Below, piece by piece: positions 52,262-61,034 of a DNA stretch of 64,000 nucleotides. Origin of the DNA: Niveispirillum sp048066115 (GTDB lineage: Bacteria > Pseudomonadota > Alphaproteobacteria > Azospirillales > Azospirillaceae); assembly GCF_048066115.1 (NCBI RefSeq), contig NZ_JBLTYX010000011.1, positions 62,001-126,000 on the forward strand, written 5' to 3'. A program made the position numbers and the translations under genes. The notes beneath the pieces are model-generated. The model was not told the DNA's origin and did no database searches. It saw only the letters and a list, made by a program, of their open reading frames with translations. Position 1 is the stretch's first letter, and every line of letters begins with the position of its first letter.

Positions 52262-53334
52262 GGGCTGGCCAGCGCATCCTGCTTCTGGGTGGCGGCCATG
52301 CGCGGCCACCCCTGCTGAAACGCCTGTCCGCCCTGTCCGGGCGTGGGCATGCGGTGACCCTGCTGGCGCCGGCCCCGCAAATCTGGGCCGAGGCCGTGCC
52401 GGCCGTGCTGTCCGGCCGCATCGATCCCGCCACCGCCCGCCTGGATGCGGGTGATCTGGCCCGCACGGCGGGGGCATCCTTCATCGATGATGATGTGCTG
52501 GGCCTGGATCTGAAGGCCGGGCTGGTGCATCGCCATGAGGGCGAGCCGGTGGGGTTCGACATCCTGTCCTTGGCACCCGATGCCGGCACGCGGCCGCTGC
52601 CGGGCACGGCGGGGCATGCAAGGTGCTTCGCCACGCGGCCCCTGTCGCGGCTGCTGGAGCTGCGCGCGGCGCTGGAGGCGCGGTTCGAGCAGCATCCGGG
52701 CCGGGTGGTGGCGCTGACCATCGCCGGGGGCGGGGTGGAGGCGGTGGGACTGGCCATTGCCATCATCGCGCTGGCGGCCCGGCTGGGCGGGCATGTGTCC
52801 ATCACCATCCTGGCGCGCCGCCGGCTGCTGACCGGGCTGCCGGAACGGGCAGGCGTGCGGTTGCTGGAGAATTTGGCGGCCCATGGCGCGATCCTGCAGG
52901 AAATGGCGTCGGTGAAGGCGGTGGAGGGCAACGAGGCGGTGCTGGACGGCGGCGACCGCGTGGCCTTCGACCTGTTCCTGAATGCCACGGGGCCGGCGGG
53001 GCCGGCCTGGCTGCGCACCAGCTTGCTGGATGTCGATGGCGACGGCTGCCTGCGCACGGATGAGAAACTGCGGGTGGCCGGGCTGGACCATGTGCTGGCG
53101 GTGGGGCAGGCGGTGCGGCCGGCCGGGGGGCGGCATGCGGGCTGGGGGGTGCTGGGCTACAACCTGTCGGCCCTGGTCACCGATCTGGTGCCGCGCAAGG
53201 CGCCCCGGCATCGCCCGCCTTTGTTCGTGGATTTGGATAATGGCGAGGCGCTGGCCAGCTGGGCCGGGCGCTGGACATTGGGCCGCACGGCGCTGTGGGC
53301 GCTGCGCTGGGCCGAGGGGCGGTGGTTGCTGTGA
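52258..53334 (+). CDS. FAD-dependent pyridine-nucleotide oxidoreductase (NDH-2/SelD-associated type)
   Basis: 358 residues. N-terminal dinucleotide fold ILLLGGGHARPPLLKRL, second nucleotide fold VALTIAGGGVEAVGLAI, and a C-terminal FAD segment VLAVGQAVRPAGGRHAGWGV. It resembles the FAD-dependent oxidoreductases that occur alone or fused to selenide water dikinase; no SelD domain is present. The start is a GTG overlapping the ctrA stop by 4 bases, so it is translationally coupled to ctrA, which is unusual. It ends at repeat B copy 4. Confidence 0.8.
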   Translation: MRAGQRILLLGGGHARPPLLKRLSALSGRGHAVTLLAPAPQIWAEAVPAVLSGRIDPATARLDAGDLARTAGASFIDDDVLGLDLKAGLVHRHEGEPVGFDILSLAPDAGTRPLPGTAGHARCFATRPLSRLLELRAALEARFEQHPGRVVALTIAGGGVEAVGLAIAIIALAARLGGHVSITILARRRLLTGLPERAGVRLLENLAAHGAILQEMASVKAVEGNEAVLDGGDRVAFDLFLNATGPAGPAWLRTSLLDVDGDGCLRTDEKLRVAGLDHVLAVGQAVRPAGGRHAGWGVLGYNLSALVTDLVPRKAPRHRPPLFVDLDNGEALASWAGRWTLGRTALWALRWAEGRWLL

Positions 53335-53336
53335 AG

Positions 53337-53426
53337 CGTCAGGTCGAGGCAAATGCCGAGCCCTGACAATATTGCTGGAAAGCCTGTTCTGTCAGGGCTC
53401 GGGCTTCGCCCTCGACCTGACCTACG
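53337..53426. repeat. Dispersed cruciform repeat, family B, copy 4
   Basis: Left end lost TAGG of CGTAGGTCAGG; otherwise complete. Lateral hairpins GGCAAATGCC (left) and GGGCTTCGCCC (right). It begins 3 bases after the oxidoreductase stop. Confidence 0.83.
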
Positions 53427-53506
53427 GAATCGCAAGAACCGGGTCGCGGGGCGGGGAAGGGGATGGCACGGTCGGGCCATCGATATCCCCTCCACGGAGT
53501 TTCCCC

Positions 53507-53974
53507 ATGGCCTACCGCGTCACCGGCCTGCAATCCGCCCCTTTCGCCCATCTGTTCGGCCTGGATGATCAGGCGCTGGCCGACAAGGGTGTCCGCCGCA
53601 TGGTGGCACCGGGGGACGGGCTTTATCCCTGCCGTGTCACCCTGGCGGATGTGCCGGCGGGGACGCCCGTGCTGCTGCTGTCATACCAGCACCAGCCGGC
53701 CAACGGGCCCTATCGCGCCGAGGGGCCGATCTTTGTGACGGAGGGGCCGGCGGAGACCGTGGTGGCGACCGATGCGGTGCCGGGGATGATGGAAAAGCGC
53801 ATCCTGTCGGTCCGGGCCTATGACGCGGACGACATGATCGTCGATGCCGATGTGGTGGAGGGCAAGGAGGCCGACGCCCTGTTCCGCCGGTACCTGGAGG
53901 TGCCGGAAGTGGCCTATCTGCATGTGCATCTGGCGCGGCGCGGGTGCTATGCGGGGCGGGTGGATCGGGGGTGA
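53507..53974 (+). CDS. DUF1203-family protein
   Basis: 155 residues. YRVTGLQSAPFAHLFGLDDQ start, PGDGLYPCRVTLADVPAGTP and LLSYQHQPANGPYRAEGPIF are typical of DUF1203. Function unknown; no signal peptide. GGAG 8 bases before ATG 53507 supports the start, and the very long frame upstream is a shadow of the oxidoreductase gene. Single gene between two repeat copies. Confidence 0.85.
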   Translation: MAYRVTGLQSAPFAHLFGLDDQALADKGVRRMVAPGDGLYPCRVTLADVPAGTPVLLLSYQHQPANGPYRAEGPIFVTEGPAETVVATDAVPGMMEKRILSVRAYDADDMIVDADVVEGKEADALFRRYLEVPEVAYLHVHLARRGCYAGRVDRG

Positions 53975-53993
53975 GGGGTCTTACCCTTCTGCC

Positions 53994-54112
53994 GTCATCC
54001 CGGCGAACGCCGGGACCCAGGGGCGGCGTGCCCGACCTTTCGGCAGCGTTGATCGACGCGGCGTAGAGGTTTGATCCTGTGGCCCCTGGGTCCCGGCGTT
54101 CGCCGGGATGAC
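53994..54112. repeat. Palindromic dispersed repeat, family C, copy 3 (full, uninterrupted)
   Basis: Starts GTCATCCCGGCGAACGCCGG and ends CCGGCGTTCGCCGGGATGAC, with inner arms GGGACCCAGGGG and CCCCTGGGTCCC. The core reads CCCGACCTTTCGGCAGCG and GGCGGCGTAGAGG. The copy at 56968-57274 has the same core interrupted by another repeat. Confidence 0.75.
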
Positions 54113-54135
54113 GTGGAGAGGGGGAAGGGTATCCC

Positions 54136-56265
54136 TCACCCCACCTTGCGTTCCGCCGCCGCCGCCTCGATCGTGCGTTCGACGGGCAGGCGGATGGAGA
54201 CGTTGGTGCCTTTGCCGGGGGCGGTCTGGATGACCAGGGTGCCGTCATGCAGGCGCACCAGGGCATTGACCAGCGACAGACCCAGACCCGACCCGCCATG
54301 GCCCTTGGCCAGACCGCCTTCCAGCTGGGTGAAGGGTTCCAGGGCCCGGGATACCAGGTTCTGCTCCATGCCGATGCCGGTATCGGCCACGGTCAGGCAC
54401 AGGCGGCGGTCGGGTTCCAATGTGGCCGCCATGCGGATCTTGCCGCCGGCGGGCGTGAATTTCACGGCATTGCCGACCAGATTGATCAGGATCTGACGGA
54501 TGGCGCGTTCATCGCCCATCAGGGCCGGCAGGCTGGGGTCGACCTCCAAGGTCAGGCCCAGGCTGTTGCTTTCAGCCAGCGCCAGCATCAGCCGGTGAAC
54601 GCCGCGCATGACGCGGGGCAGGTCCAGCGGCTGTTCGTTCAGCTGGAACTTTCCGGCTTCCAGCCTTGAGAAATCCAGCACGTCATTGACCAGGGCCAGC
54701 AGATGCTTGCCGCCATCATGGATGTCACGGGCATGTTCGACATAATGCTGGTCGATATCGCCATAGGCCTGGTCGGCGATCAGCTGGGAGAAGCCGATGA
54801 CGGCGTTCAAGGGTGTGCGCAGCTCATGGCTCATGGTCGCCAGGAACTGCGACTTGGCGAGGTTGGAATTGTCGGCCTCCACCTTGGCCTTGCCCAACTC
54901 CTCCAGCAGCAGGGAATGGCGCTGGATCTCCGCCGTCACCCGGTCGATGACGCGGTTGTACTGGGCGGCGATCAGTTCCACATCCGACTGCGGCTCCACA
55001 TGCACGGGGCGGTCGAAATTACCCTCCTGCCGGTGGCGCTCCATCTCGGCGGCCAGATCCAGCATGGGCGAGGTGGCGCCATGTTCGGCGACGTTCAGGC
55101 CCAGCCGTTCCGCCTCCACATCGATGCGCAGGGGGAAGAAGCGGTTGATGATGCGCAGCACGATATAGCCGCTACCGAAGGTGAAGGCACCGCAGGCGAC
55201 CACGCCCAGCGCCTGCACCCCCAGCTGTTCCCAGCGGCCCAGGCCGGTGCCGAACAGGCTGACATCGCCGAACAGGGCCACCGACAGGGTGCCCCAGACG
55301 CCGGCGAACAGGTGGACGGGCACGGCGCCCACGGCATCGTCGATCTTCAGCCGGTCCATCAGGGCGCCGCCGGCAATGACGATGATGCCGGCGATGGCGC
55401 CGATCAGGGCGGCCGATGCGGTGCCCACGACCAGGGCGCCGGCGGTGATGCCGACCAGACCGCCCAGGATGCCGTTGAGGAAATGTTCCACCCGCGGCTT
55501 GGGTTCCAGCAGCACCGACAGGAAATGCCCGGCCAGACCGCCGGCGCAGCCCGCCACCACCGTGTTCAGCAGCACGCCCGGCGCCTTGTCCAGGTCGCCC
55601 AGCACCGACCCGCCATTGAAGCCCAGCCAGCCGAACCACAGGACCAGCACGCCCGACGCGGCCATGGTCAGGTTGTTGCTGCCCAATGCCCGCACGCCAG
55701 GATCAAAGCGGCCGGTACGCGGCCCGATGACCAGCACGGCGGCCAGTGACAGCCAGCCGCCCACCGAATGCACCACCGTGGAGCCGGCGAAATCGATGAA
55801 ACCCATGGATGAGAGCCAGCCCTGGCTTTGCGGCCCGGCCATGCCGCCCCAGGCCCAATGGCCGAAGACGGGATAGATCAGCGCCGACAGCACGGCGGAG
55901 ACGATGATGTAGCTGCCATAGCCCATGCGCTCGGCCACGGCACCCGAGACGATGGTGGTGGCGGTGCCACAGAACATGATCTGGAACAGGATGAAGACCA
56001 GCGGGGTGGAGGCATCCAGATGGTCGGGCATGAAGCCGTCGGTGCCGATCAGGCCCAGCCAGGACGGCCCGAACATGATGGCATAGCCGAACAGCCAGAA
56101 CAGGAATCCGGCGATGCAGAAATCCATCACGTTCTTGATGGCGACATTGATGGAATTCTTGGCCCGGACGAACCCGACCTCCAGCAGGCAGAATCCCAAC
56201 TGCATGGCGAAGACCAGGGCCGTCGCCACCAGAACCCACACATGAATGACCGGATCACTCGTCAT
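54136..56265 (-). CDS. Ammonium transporter domain fused to a sensor histidine kinase
   Basis: 709 residues in one chain. Residues 1-380 are a full Amt/Mep domain with 11 helices. Twin pore histidines are H166 (STVVHSVGGW) and H318 (VPVHLFAGVWG). The vestibule gate FQIMFCGTATT and GFNGGS are also present. After a HAMP-like linker and coiled coil (about 400-465) comes a kinase: H-box MSHELRTPL (H480), N-box NLVGNAVKFT, G1 DTGIGM and G2 GGSGLGLSL. It resembles the Amt-kinase sensors described in planctomycetes (Ks-Amt5). No receiver domain and no response regulator or GlnK gene is adjacent. Likely an ammonium sensor rather than simple importer. Confidence 0.93.
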   Translation of the reverse strand: MTSDPVIHVWVLVATALVFAMQLGFCLLEVGFVRAKNSINVAIKNVMDFCIAGFLFWLFGYAIMFGPSWLGLIGTDGFMPDHLDASTPLVFILFQIMFCGTATTIVSGAVAERMGYGSYIIVSAVLSALIYPVFGHWAWGGMAGPQSQGWLSSMGFIDFAGSTVVHSVGGWLSLAAVLVIGPRTGRFDPGVRALGSNNLTMAASGVLVLWFGWLGFNGGSVLGDLDKAPGVLLNTVVAGCAGGLAGHFLSVLLEPKPRVEHFLNGILGGLVGITAGALVVGTASAALIGAIAGIIVIAGGALMDRLKIDDAVGAVPVHLFAGVWGTLSVALFGDVSLFGTGLGRWEQLGVQALGVVACGAFTFGSGYIVLRIINRFFPLRIDVEAERLGLNVAEHGATSPMLDLAAEMERHRQEGNFDRPVHVEPQSDVELIAAQYNRVIDRVTAEIQRHSLLLEELGKAKVEADNSNLAKSQFLATMSHELRTPLNAVIGFSQLIADQAYGDIDQHYVEHARDIHDGGKHLLALVNDVLDFSRLEAGKFQLNEQPLDLPRVMRGVHRLMLALAESNSLGLTLEVDPSLPALMGDERAIRQILINLVGNAVKFTPAGGKIRMAATLEPDRRLCLTVADTGIGMEQNLVSRALEPFTQLEGGLAKGHGGSGLGLSLVNALVRLHDGTLVIQTAPGKGTNVSIRLPVERTIEAAAAERKVG

Positions 56266-56506
56266 CCAAATCCCCGCCGGCGCCTATCCCTGCCCTGTAA
56301 GGGGGTGGCGTCGGAAATATTGGAAATGATTATTGTTTCGAACCGCTAACATCCATGCCAACACGGATCATGCTGCATTGCAATCGAACTTTCATACCAA
56401 TTATGCGGGTGCGCATGTGTGCAGATGCATGCCGGGGCTGGGATATGCGGCCGGCGTCGCCCATGTTATGGGGATATGATTCCCGCCAACCCATGGATTC
56501 GAAACG
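56266..56506. other. AT-richer intergenic region between the Amt-kinase and gloA
   Basis: 240 bases, divergent promoters expected. AT-rich words lie at 56320-56345 and 56380-56405. No sigma-54 -24/-12 element (GG-N10-GC) that would suggest nitrogen control is obvious. Confidence 0.4.
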
Positions 56507-56926
56507 ATGAAGTACCTGCATACGATGGTCCGTGTGGCCGACCTGGAACAGTCGCTGGATTTCTATCGCGACAAGCTGGGCCTGAAGGAAACCCGCCGCA
56601 GCGAGCATCCGGCCGGCCGTTTCACCCTGGTCTATCTGGGGGCCGCCGAGAACCCCGAGGCCGAATTGGAACTGACCTATAACTGGGACCCGGAGGTCTA
56701 TACGGGCGGGCGCAATTTCGGGCATCTGGCGTTCGAGGTGGAGGATATCTACGCCACCTGCCAGTCGCTGCTGGACAAGGGCGTCACCATCAACCGCCCG
56801 CCGCGCGATGGCCGCATGGCCTTCATCCGCTCCCCGGACAATATCTCGATCGAGCTGTTGCAGAAGGGCGGGGCGCTGGCGCCGGCGGAGCCGTGGACCA
56901 GCATGGCGAATGTTGGCGTGTGGTGA
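56507..56926 (+). CDS. gloA: Lactoylglutathione lyase (glyoxalase I)
   Basis: 139 residues, the usual length. MKYLHTMVRVADLEQSLDFY start, GLKETRRSEHPAGRFTLVYL, and NFGHLAFEVEDIYATC are typical; metal ligands His (H5), Glu (LELTYNW), His (GHLAF) and Glu (SIELLQ) are present. It converts the methylglyoxal-glutathione hemithioacetal to lactoylglutathione. Single gene between the Amt-kinase and a cluster of repeats. Confidence 0.95.
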   Translation: MKYLHTMVRVADLEQSLDFYRDKLGLKETRRSEHPAGRFTLVYLGAAENPEAELELTYNWDPEVYTGGRNFGHLAFEVEDIYATCQSLLDKGVTINRPPRDGRMAFIRSPDNISIELLQKGGALAPAEPWTSMANVGVW

Positions 56927-56967
56927 TTTTGGGGGGCGGGGGCGGTTGTCGTTGCCGCTTCTCCCCT

Positions 56968-57274
56968 GTCATCCCGGCTTTCGCCCATAGGCGCTAACTT
57001 AGGCAATTGAGCAGACCAATTCCGCTCTCACTACCGTCACCCCAGCGGAGGCCGGGGCCCAAGTGACAAGCGCTTCGCTCTACGAAGTGGGCCCCGGCCT
57101 CCGCCGGGGTGACGGTAGAAGGGGCTTCTACCGCAGTGCAAATCCCTTAACTTAGCGCCCATGGGCGAAAGCCGGGACCCAGGGGCCAAATGCCCGACCT
57201 CTCGGCAGCGTTGGGCAAGGCGGCGTAGAGGGTTGTTCCTGTGGCTCCTGGGTCCCGGCGTGCGCCGGGATGAC
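56968..57274. repeat. Family C repeat interrupted by a second palindromic element (nested)
   Basis: The outer element is the same as 53994-54112: GTCATCCCGGCTTTCGCC at 56968, then GGGCGAAAGCCGGGACCCAG from 57162 and CGCCGGGATGAC to 57274. Between them sits an element of about 175 bp with ends CATAGGCGCTAACTTAGG and CTTAACTTAGCGCCCATG that are near inverted repeats, carrying its own CACCCC..GGGGTG palindrome. CAT flanks both sides, possibly a short target duplication. Confidence 0.65.
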
Positions 57275-57287
57275 GGGGGAGGGGGGA

Positions 57288-58127
57288 TCACACCGCCATA
57301 TTGTCCAGCAGCCGCACAGCCCCCAGCCGGGCGGTGCAGATCAGGCGGCCGGGGGCGGGGGTGGGCAGCGGTTCCAGGGTGGCGGCATCGACCAGGGCCA
57401 GGTAATCCACCGCCGTGAAGTCGGCGGCCAGCAGGGCGGCGGTGCCGTCGGCCAGGATGGTTTCGACGCTCCCGCCGGCGTGCAGCCGGTCGATGGTGGT
57501 GCGCATCACCCGGTTCAGCTGTCCCGCCACCTGCCGCTGTTCGGCGGACAGGTAGGCGTTGCGGGAGGAGAGCGCCAGGCCATCGGCCTCGCGCACCGTC
57601 GGCACGCCTTCGATGGCGACGGGAATGTCCAGATCGCGCACCAGTTGACGGATGGTGCAAAGCTGCTGGTAATCCTTTTCCCCGAAACAGGCGGTATCGG
57701 CGCCGGCCTGCAGCAGCAGCTTGGTCACCACGGTGGCCACGCCCTGGAAATGGCCGGGGCGAAAGGCGCCTTCCCAGCGGGTGGTGACGGGGCCGACATC
57801 GATGCTGGTGCTGAAGCCCGCCGGATACATCACATCCACGGTCGGCGCGAACAACAGGTCGCAGCCGGCGCCGGCCAGCTTGGCGGCGTCGCCGGCCTCA
57901 TCCCGCGGATATCGCGCGAAATCCTCGTTCGGGCCGAACTGGGTGGGGTTCACGAACACGGTCGCGATCACCCGGTCGGCCAGTTCCCGGCCCCGGCGCA
58001 CCAGGGTCAGATGCCCGTCATGCAGGGCGCCCATGGTGGGGACCAAAGCCGCCTTCAGGCCCTGGGCCCGCCAGGAGGACACCTGTGCGCGCAGATCGGC
58101 GACGGTGCGGACGATGGGCAGGGTCAT
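57288..58127 (-). CDS. panC: Pantothenate synthetase (pantoate-beta-alanine ligase)
   Basis: ATP-dependent ligase making pantothenate for CoA; 279 residues. PTMGALHDGHLTLVRRGREL holds the HIGH-like ATP motif, VNPTQFGPNEDFARYPRD binds pantoate, CFGEKDYQQL and LALSSRNAYL (KMSKS-like) follow. ATG 58127; an in-frame ATG 48 bases upstream is not conserved. No panB is adjacent. Confidence 0.96.
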   Translation of the reverse strand: MTLPIVRTVADLRAQVSSWRAQGLKAALVPTMGALHDGHLTLVRRGRELADRVIATVFVNPTQFGPNEDFARYPRDEAGDAAKLAGAGCDLLFAPTVDVMYPAGFSTSIDVGPVTTRWEGAFRPGHFQGVATVVTKLLLQAGADTACFGEKDYQQLCTIRQLVRDLDIPVAIEGVPTVREADGLALSSRNAYLSAEQRQVAGQLNRVMRTTIDRLHAGGSVETILADGTAALLAADFTAVDYLALVDAATLEPLPTPAPGRLICTARLGAVRLLDNMAV

Positions 58128-58196
58128 GGATCGTTTCCCGGCAGATGGGCGACAAGCGGTTACGGAGGTAGGCATTCAGCCGCCCCGCCGCAAGCG

Positions 58197-58643
58197 TTAT
58201 TCCGCCATGTGGGACCTGATCTTGCGCAGGACCCAGCCCAGGATGGGCAGCTTTTCATAGAATTGCCGGCCGGAATCCCAATGGTCGACATGGCTGGTCA
58301 CCTGTCCGGCCAGATCGAAGCGCACCTCCGACATGCCCTCGATCGTGCTGGGGCGCGGCTGGCCCTTGCGGCGATAGACGAAGCCCCAGCGCAGATAGGC
58401 GGTCTGTTCGGACACGGCATGGTCGCGGACGATGAAGCGCGGCTGTTCCAGCAGATCGAACAAGCCGGTGAACACCGATTTCATGCGGTCGCGGGACCGG
58501 AACTCGTTGAACGGGTTCTTGAAATGCACGTCCGGTACGGCCAGCCGGTCCAGCCGCGCCAATGTTTCCGGGCGCAGTTCCTGGAAGAAGCGGATATAGG
58601 CCGCCAGCGCCTGATCGACCGGGACCTGTCCATTCACCGACAT
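58197..58643 (-). CDS. NTF2-like (SnoaL-type) superfamily protein
   Basis: 148 residues with a single cone-shaped NTF2-like fold: ALAAYIRFFQELRPETLARL, DVHFKNPFNEFRSRD, and SEVRFDLAGQVTSHVDHWD. Members include isomerases and binding proteins. YEKLPILGWVLRKIRSHM near the end is typical of a conserved proteobacterial group of unknown function. No catalytic assignment is possible. Confidence 0.82.
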   Translation of the reverse strand: MSVNGQVPVDQALAAYIRFFQELRPETLARLDRLAVPDVHFKNPFNEFRSRDRMKSVFTGLFDLLEQPRFIVRDHAVSEQTAYLRWGFVYRRKGQPRPSTIEGMSEVRFDLAGQVTSHVDHWDSGRQFYEKLPILGWVLRKIRSHMAE

Positions 58644-58899
58644 GCGCGCCTTGATCCCGTCCGTTTCCCGTCCACACCGTTCCCGGCGCTTGTCGGCACG
58701 GTTCCACGGAATGCCATGGATACAGTGCAACCGGAAATCAGCGCAACAGCAGAAGCGGCGAAGTATCGCGACGCGGGAACTTAACGGGACGGGCGTGGCT
58801 TTTCGGTCGTGGGAACCTTCGCCGTGTCCGCCCTGTTTTCCACCCGGAAGGCCACCCAACAGGAGTGGCCCCGCGTGGCACAATCAACGGAGAGACATC
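58644..58899. other. Intergenic region between the NTF2-like gene and the small lipoprotein
   Basis: About 255 bases between divergent genes. Open frames across it are not conserved. GGAGAG before ATG 58900 is the only clear signal. Confidence 0.4.
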
Positions 58900-59136
58900 A
58901 TGCGTACGGATATTCTGCGCAACACCGCCCTGGCCGCCCTGCTGCTGGCCGCCCCGCTGGCGCTGACCGCCTGTGACAACAAGGGCCCGGCCGAGCGCGC
59001 CGGCGAGAAGATCGACGATGCCGCCGAGAAGGCGGGCGAGAAGCTGGAAGACGCGCGCGACAAGGCCGGCGAGGCCGTCGACGATCTGCGCGACAAGGCG
59101 GATGCCGCCATGGAAAAGGTGGAAGAGAAGAAGTGA
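58900..59136 (+). CDS. Small amphipathic-helix lipoprotein
   Basis: 78 residues. A signal peptide with lipobox ALTAC (lipid Cys at 25) is followed by a long charged helix of repeated units (AERAGEKIDDAAEKAGEKLE, DARDKAGEAVDDLRDKA). Similar entericidin- or YtxH-like alpha-helical lipoproteins occur widely in alphaproteobacteria and are often stress induced; the exact role is unknown. GGAGAG precedes the ATG. Confidence 0.82.
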   Translation: MRTDILRNTALAALLLAAPLALTACDNKGPAERAGEKIDDAAEKAGEKLEDARDKAGEAVDDLRDKADAAMEKVEEKK

Positions 59137-59149
59137 ACCATTTCATGCG

Positions 59150-59277
59150 CCCTCAAGCGCCGGGCGCCGCCATCCGGCGGCTTGGCTTACGCGACCATGG
59201 GGTCGCGGGCCAGCAGTCGCTGGCCTCCACCGGCACGAGACAATGTCTCGTGCCGGTGGGTGTCCTGTATTTGAGGG
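59150..59277 (+). repeat. Dispersed hairpin repeat, family A, copy 5 (complete)
   Basis: Outer ends CCCTCAA (59150) and TTGAGGG (59271) are complementary and close the element. Inside: GCCGCC-ATCC-GGCGGC (59166-59181), linker TTGGCTTACG, CGCGACC-ATGG-GGTCGCG (59190-59207), GGCCAGC-AGTC-GCTGGCC (59208-59225), and a 15-bp stem-loop (59227-59259). The most complete copy; lies between convergent genes. Confidence 0.8.
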
Positions 59278-59289
59278 AACGCGTAAAAC

Positions 59290-60249
59290 TCACACACCCA
59301 GCTTGCGACGCACGTCGTAATCCTTGCCCTTCGACCAACGCTCGATGAAGCCCGACAGTTCCGCGTCGGGCTTTTCCGGCAGCATCACCACCAGCTTCAC
59401 ATAGAGGTCGCCCGTAACCTTGCGGTCGGGATTGGGGATGCCCTTGCCCTTCAGGCGCAGGACGGTGCCGCTGTTGGCACCGGCCGGCACCTTCACCGCC
59501 ACCTGGCCGTCCAGGGTCGGCACCTTGATGGCCGCCCCCAGCACCGCCTCGGCCAAGGTCACCGGCACGTCCAGGTGGATGTCGTCATCCTTGCGGGTGA
59601 AGAGCGGGTGGTTGTCGACCAGGACCTCCACGATGGCGTCGCCGGCCCCGGCCCCGCCCAGGCCGGCCAGACCCTGGCCCTTCAGGCGCAGCTTGGTCTG
59701 GTCCCTGGTGCCGGGGGGAATGTTGACCTCGATGGTCTTGCCGGTGGACAGGGTCAGGCGGCGCTTGGCGCCCAGGCAGGCGTCGGCGAAGCTGACCGAG
59801 ACGGAATAATTGACGTCGCTGCCCTTGGCCTTCACCCCGGCACCGCCACCGGCGGAATAGCGACGCTTGGTGGCCCCGAAGATATCGTTGAAGAAATCAT
59901 CGGCGAACGGGTCGTCGGCGGAGTCGCCACCCGTACGGCCACCGGCACCGGGACCGCGCGGGCCGGCGCCCGGACCCGTGCGGCCGGCATTCTGCCAGGC
60001 GCGGCGGAAGCCACGGTCGGGCCGTTCGCTGCCGCCCGCGTCGATCTCCCCTTTGTCGAACCGCGCCCGCTTGTCCGGATCGGACAGCAGGCTGTAGGCG
60101 CCGTTGACCTCCTTGAACTTCTGTTCGATGTCGGGGCGGCCGGGGTTCAGGTCGGGATGGTACTGTTTGGCCAGGCGGCGGAAGGCCTGCTTGATGTCAT
60201 CGGCGGAGGCACTACGCGTTATGCCGAGGACAAGGTAGGGATCGCGCAT
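59290..60249 (-). CDS. DnaJ C-terminal-domain protein, CbpA-like co-chaperone
   Basis: 319 residues. J domain 1-70 with intact HPD (QYHPDLNPGRPD), G-rich linker (about 85-150), and two DnaJ C-terminal substrate domains; there is no CxxCxGxG zinc finger, so it is CbpA-type rather than DnaJ. It works with DnaK. Start at ATG 60249 gives MRDPYLVLGI; the frame opens 15 bases earlier at a GTG. In contrast to the hscB-like gene at 30999, the J motif is intact. Confidence 0.93.
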   Translation of the reverse strand: MRDPYLVLGITRSASADDIKQAFRRLAKQYHPDLNPGRPDIEQKFKEVNGAYSLLSDPDKRARFDKGEIDAGGSERPDRGFRRAWQNAGRTGPGAGPRGPGAGGRTGGDSADDPFADDFFNDIFGATKRRYSAGGGAGVKAKGSDVNYSVSVSFADACLGAKRRLTLSTGKTIEVNIPPGTRDQTKLRLKGQGLAGLGGAGAGDAIVEVLVDNHPLFTRKDDDIHLDVPVTLAEAVLGAAIKVPTLDGQVAVKVPAGANSGTVLRLKGKGIPNPDRKVTGDLYVKLVVMLPEKPDAELSGFIERWSKGKDYDVRRKLGV

Positions 60250-60352
60250 GGTCACCAGGGTCACGGATAAGGGAAATACTGCCGCATCCTACGCCCCGGT
60301 GGCCCCCGGTCAAGCCGCCCGACAGGGGGACGCCAACTCATCCGTATAAAAA

Positions 60353-60385
60353 ACCCTGCGCCAAGGGGGTGCCTTGGCGCAGGGT
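60353..60385 (-). terminator. Intrinsic terminator of the glycine-zipper lipoprotein gene
   Basis: 14-bp perfect stem (60353-60366 with 60372-60385); on the minus strand it is followed by TTTTTATACGG. Confidence 0.85.
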
Positions 60386-60404
60386 GGATAGGGTTTGTGA
60401 GTGT

Positions 60405-60875
60405 TTAGCTCACGATCTTCCAGCTGCCGTCGGGCTGCTGGCAGGCGCGGCCGAAGGCTTCCTCGCTGCGGCCGCCGACGATGATCGTCTGCTGGTATTC
60501 GCGGCAATAGGCGCCGGTGCCGGCCTGACGGCCCTCCTGCGTCGGGGTCACGATGACGCGATTGGAATTGTTGGGATTGTCCCAGACGATGGGCTGGTTC
60601 AGCGGCGCGTTGAACGAGGCGTAGGTGTTGCGCTCCAGGGCGGCGCGGTCGGCCTTGTCCAGCGAGGCGCCCACTTCGGACCCGATCAGCGCACCCAGCA
60701 CCGCACCGGCGCCGGTGGCCCACAGCTTGCCCGAACCGCCACCGATCTGGCTGCCGGCCAGGCCGCCCATCAGGCCGCCGATGACCGCACCACCGGTCTG
60801 CTTGTTGCCGGCCGTGCTCTGACAGCCGGCCAGCAGGGCCACCAGGGCGGTGGCGACGACGATCTTCCTCAGCAT
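60405..60875 (-). CDS. Glycine-zipper outer-membrane lipoprotein (17-kDa antigen-like)
   Basis: 156 residues. Lipobox ALLAGC (Cys at 18), glycine-zipper transmembrane region with GxxxG repeats (AVIGGLMGGLAGSQIGGGSG, GAGAVLGALIGSEVG), and a C-terminal domain with two cysteines. Matches surface antigen/SlyB-like lipoproteins seen in Rickettsia and other alphaproteobacteria. Function uncertain, probably envelope stability. Confidence 0.85.
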   Translation of the reverse strand: MLRKIVVATALVALLAGCQSTAGNKQTGGAVIGGLMGGLAGSQIGGGSGKLWATGAGAVLGALIGSEVGASLDKADRAALERNTYASFNAPLNQPIVWDNPNNSNRVIVTPTQEGRQAGTGAYCREYQQTIIVGGRSEEAFGRACQQPDGSWKIVS

Positions 60876-61034
60876 TCTTCAGGACCTTTCTTGGATCATG
60901 CTTTCCCCCATCAACTATTCACCGTCGGGCGTTTCCACCGGCGGACGGGTGCCATGCGGGGGACGGCATGGACAAACAACCCATGCTGCTTATCCTTCCC
61001 ACCAATTCAGGCGCAACTATGACGAAGACATGCC

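Noticed and set aside
56266..56350. Sigma-54 (nitrogen) promoter for the Amt-kinase gene
   Set aside because: No GG-N10-GC pair at the right spacing was seen.
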